A stretch of 15,252 bases of DNA, from assembly GCA_045631845.1 (NCBI GenBank), contig JAZQVM010000065.1, positions 1-15,252 of the forward strand, given 5' to 3'. Positions 13,393 through 15,252 of this stretch are shown here, piece by piece. Within the stretch, counting starts at the first letter, position 1. Each line of letters opens with the position of its first letter. The translations under genes were made by a program, and so were the position numbers. Source of the stretch: CAKSHC01 sp045631845 (GTDB taxonomy: Bacteria; Bacillota; Clostridia; Oscillospirales; UMGS1783). Under the pieces are notes generated by a model. The model ran no database searches. It saw only the letters and a list, made by a program, of their open reading frames with translations, and was not told where the DNA came from.

Positions 13393-14127
13393 ATGGATAA
13401 GCCGTCCTTTAAGCTGGAAGTGTTCGAGGGTCCGCTCGATCTTCTGCTTAAACTGATATCCAAGAATAAAATTAATATTTATGATATTCCCATTGCGGTG
13501 GTGCTGGATCAGTATTTAGAGAGTATTGATGGGATTGAGCATCTAGATATGGAACAGGCCAGCGAATTTTTGGTGATGGCCGCCTATCTGATGTATATCA
13601 AGTCACAAACGCTTTTGCCTCGCCACGAGGAGGAGGAAGAAGATCCTCGGGACAAGCTGGTTCGGATGCTGCTGGAATATAAGCGGTACAAAGAAGCGGC
13701 AGGCAAGATGGTCGAACTGTTTAAGAAAAGCGGTGTGCGTGCCGTGCGTGAGCCGATGATCTATAAAACTACACCTGACGGCCCTTATGAAGGTAGCCAT
13801 ACGGTAGAGGAATTGGCCGATGCTTATGCCAATGCGGTGCAAACGGTAAAACGCCGCATGCCACCTCCCATTTCCAATTTCAAGGGCATTGTCAATACCG
13901 TCTATACCTCCATTTCTACCCGTGTGGTGTCCATTCTGCGCCGCCTGATTAAGGGCGAGGAGATGACACTCAGTGATGCCTTTAAGGGCTCGGGCAGTCG
14001 CTCGGATGTGGTGGCTACCTTCTTGGCGGTACTGGAAATGATCAGTAAGATGCGTATACGGGTGGACGGCGAAGGCGATACCGCCCGCATTTCATTACGA
14101 AAGGACAGAAAAGAAAATGAACAATAA
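13393..14127 (+). CDS. scpA: Segregation and condensation protein A (kleisin)
   Basis: ScpA is the kleisin subunit of the Smc-ScpAB complex that compacts and separates chromosomes. The 244-residue product starts with the hallmark LEVFEGPLDLLLKLISKNKI (8-27) and IYDIPIAVVLDQYL. LDMEQASEFLVMAAYLMYIK (51-70) and the SQTLLP motif follow, then an acidic linker (HEEEEEDPRD). The C-terminal winged helix that caps the Smc head includes the RLIKGEEMTLSDAFKG and VVATFLAVLEMISKMRIRV segments. The ATG follows AAAGGGG. It overlaps scpB by 11 bases, fitting balanced production of the two partners. smc itself is not in the window. Confidence 0.97.
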   Translation: MDKPSFKLEVFEGPLDLLLKLISKNKINIYDIPIAVVLDQYLESIDGIEHLDMEQASEFLVMAAYLMYIKSQTLLPRHEEEEEDPRDKLVRMLLEYKRYKEAAGKMVELFKKSGVRAVREPMIYKTTPDGPYEGSHTVEELADAYANAVQTVKRRMPPPISNFKGIVNTVYTSISTRVVSILRRLIKGEEMTLSDAFKGSGSRSDVVATFLAVLEMISKMRIRVDGEGDTARISLRKDRKENEQ

Positions 14128-14686
14128 TCTTTCTTCCGTTTTGGAAAGTTTGCTTTTTGCCTCGGGCAACCCTATCAGTGTCAATCAATTGGCCGAGATC
14201 GTGGGCGAGGAATCCAAGACCGTCCGCATGGTGCTATTGGAGCTGGCGCAGGAATATGCCGCGCAGAACCGCGGCTTGGAAATTGTACGGTATGATGATA
14301 AGTTTCAGATGATGACGGCGGGTGTCAATGCCCAGTATGTTAAAACCTTGCTGGACAATCGTCGCAATCCGTCTTTGTCGCCGGCGGCGATGGAAGTGTT
14401 GTCGGTAGTAGCCTATAACCAGCCGGTCACCCGTGCGTATGTGGAACAGGTGCGTGGTGTGGATTGCTCGGCGGTGATCCATTCCTTAGTGGAAAAGGAA
14501 CTGATTGAGGAAAAGGGACGCATGGATGCGCCCGGTCGGCCGTTGTTGTACGGTACCACGGTAAATTTTTTGCGTGTCTTTAATATTACATCCCTTTCCG
14601 ACCTGCCCGAACTGGCGCCGTTGGAAGAAGCGGCGGGTGAAACCTTGCAACAGCAAGAATTACCCTTGCAATCCGAAGAAAAATAG
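14117..14686 (+). CDS. scpB: Segregation and condensation protein B
   Basis: ScpB binds the middle of ScpA as a dimer and completes the bacterial condensin. The 189-residue protein shows two winged-helix domains: the first starts LESLLFASGNPISVNQLAEI (9-28), the second includes LSPAAMEVLSVVAYNQPVTR and then EQVRGVDCSAVIHSLVEKEL, IEEKGRMDAPGRPLLYGTT. A Glu/Gln-rich tail of about 25 residues follows. Its start lies inside scpA; AAAGGA at 14100-14105 is the likely ribosome site. The 11-base context around that site is the same as the one ahead of ytfJ. A promoter for ytfJ seems to lie at the end of this gene. Confidence 0.97.
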   Translation: MNNNLSSVLESLLFASGNPISVNQLAEIVGEESKTVRMVLLELAQEYAAQNRGLEIVRYDDKFQMMTAGVNAQYVKTLLDNRRNPSLSPAAMEVLSVVAYNQPVTRAYVEQVRGVDCSAVIHSLVEKELIEEKGRMDAPGRPLLYGTTVNFLRVFNITSLSDLPELAPLEEAAGETLQQQELPLQSEEK

Positions 14687-14694
14687 TATATATT
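14666..14694 (+). promoter_or_regulatory. Possible internal promoter for ytfJ
   Basis: TTGCAA (14666-14671), still within scpB, and TATATT (14689-14694) are 17 bases apart. A start near 14701 would give ytfJ a leader of about 46 bases, allowing expression independent of the scpAB transcript. No sigma-G or sigma-F type elements were recognised. Confidence 0.55.
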
Positions 14695-14746
14695 ATAAAT
14701 AAAGGGATATCCTACATAAAGAAATAACGAAAGGACAGTGAATAGA

Positions 14747-15115
14747 ATGAGTGAACATCCGATTCAGGGAATCATGGATTCGACTATGCAGAAAATAAAA
14801 GAAATGGTAGATGTCAATACCATTGTCGGCGATCCGATGTCAACGCCCGACGGCGCTACCATCATCCCGATCTCCAAGGTGTCCTTTGGTTTTGTATCGG
14901 GCGGCAGCGATCTTAACAGTAAGCAGGAAAAACCCAAGGAGCCGTTTGCCGGAGGCAGCGGTGCAGGGATCACCATTAGTCCGGTTGGCTTTATTGTGAT
15001 CAAGGGCGATGATATCCGCATGCTCCAGATTTCCAATAATCCTACTTCGGTCGATAAACTCATCGACATGGCGCCCGATTTGATCGAGCGCATCAAAGCC
15101 CTCTTTACCAAATAA
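14747..15115 (+). CDS. ytfJ: YtfJ/GerW family protein
   Basis: YtfJ (GerW) is a small protein of spore-forming Firmicutes, required in Bacillus subtilis for a working germination response, although homologues occur more widely. The 122-residue product starts SEHPIQGIMDSTMQKIKEMV and continues DVNTIVGDPMSTPDG, then ISKVSFGFVSGGSD, GGSGAGITISPVGFIVI and a C-terminal helix (LIDMAPDLIERIKALF), matching the family over its whole length. A GTG at 14738 is in frame, but AAAGGA (14730-14735) leaves it only two bases; the ATG at 14747 is preferred and matches the family start. Position after scpAB is the usual one. Its presence hints at a sporulating ancestry but does not prove that this organism forms spores. 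Confidence 0.94.
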   Translation: MSEHPIQGIMDSTMQKIKEMVDVNTIVGDPMSTPDGATIIPISKVSFGFVSGGSDLNSKQEKPKEPFAGGSGAGITISPVGFIVIKGDDIRMLQISNNPTSVDKLIDMAPDLIERIKALFTK

Positions 15116-15150
15116 CAAAAACCGCTAAGCGTTATGTGAAGGTGTAAGAT

Positions 15151-15181
15151 AAAAGTAGACACAAAAAAGTGTCTACTTTTT
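15151..15181. terminator. Strong hairpin terminator after ytfJ
   Basis: AAAAGTAGACAC (15151-15162) and GTGTCTACTTTT (15169-15180) pair perfectly over 12 bases around an A6 loop, followed by T then C. It can stop transcription from either side. A similar hairpin can sit at the outer end of some insertion sequences, so a second role is possible given the gene that follows. Confidence 0.85.
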
Positions 15182-15214
15182 CTTATGTGTTAAAATAAGA
15201 TGGGAGGGAAACAA

Positions 15215-15252
15215 ATGAAGAGTAGAAGATATACAGCAAAAGAGAAAATAGA
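15215..15252 (+). CDS. Start of a new gene, possibly an IS transposase subunit (3'-truncated)
   Basis: An ATG at 15215 follows a good ribosome site (GGGAGGG, 15202-15208) and the frame stays open to the window end, giving MKSRRYTAKEKI. The short, basic start with 'RRYTA-E' resembles the N-terminus of helix-turn-helix transposase subunits such as IS3 OrfA or IS66 TnpA. Twelve residues are too few for a firm call. Arg codons AGA AGA and Ile ATA contrast with the CGN/ATT/ATC habit upstream, weakly suggesting a different origin. The existence of a gene is likely; its function is a guess. Confidence 0.55.
   Translation, partial: MKSRRYTAKEKI

Noticed and set aside
14705..14712. GGATATCC palindrome before ytfJ
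   Set aside because: Eight bases only; such palindromes are expected by chance and no regulator family is suggested.
1..15252. CRISPR arrays, tRNA or rRNA genes, toxin-antitoxin pairs, phage genes
   Set aside because: Both strands were read for evenly spaced repeats, tRNA-like ends and typical small gene pairs; none were seen.

Overview
The window is an ordinary-looking but dense stretch of chromosome from a low-to-middle GC Gram-positive bacterium, most likely a member of the Clostridia and perhaps Oscillospirales-like. This is inferred from the Firmicutes-type FMN and SAM-I (S-box) riboswitches, the ECF riboflavin transporter RibU, a RecD2 helicase, a YerC/YecD TrpR-like protein, the scpA-scpB-ytfJ (gerW) cluster and strong AGGAGG-type ribosome binding sites. 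No phage, plasmid, CRISPR, tRNA or rRNA signal is visible. No gene-free stretch exceeds 300 bases; the longest (about 230 bases, before ribU) is filled by a terminator and a riboswitch.

Layout. Bases 1-959: 3' part of the elongation factor Tu gene and its terminator. Bases 979-1743: FMN riboswitch with terminator, then ribU. Bases 1740-3107: a consensus-like promoter overlapping the ribU stop codon, a SAM-I riboswitch with terminator, then metK. Bases 3111-6340: a hairpin covering the next ribosome binding site, a small membrane-anchored protein of unknown function, recD2 and comFC, tightly packed, closed by a two-way terminator. Bases 6343-6960 (minus): thiamine pyrophosphokinase. Bases 7022-8064: a TrpR-like regulator translationally overlapped with a SAM-dependent methyltransferase. 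Bases 8091-12554 (minus): a four-gene ABC export operon (ATPase, permease, GldG-like protein, DUF4340 protein). Bases 12657-15115: M50 site-2 protease-like protein, scpA, scpB and ytfJ. Bases 15151-15252: a strong hairpin, then the first codons of a new gene that may belong to an insertion sequence.

Two cofactor circuits stand side by side: FMN-sensing control of riboflavin uptake and SAM-sensing control of SAM synthesis. In both leaders I find a segment of the aptamer that is complementary to the 5' arm and loop of the downstream terminator, giving concrete antiterminator models. The SAM model uses the 5' strand of P1, which is not the textbook arrangement. The least understood content is the GldAFG-like/DUF4340 ABC system in a bacterium not expected to glide, and the small protein between metK and recD2. 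I did not find evidence for an entirely new defence or mobile system; the most original observations are regulatory.
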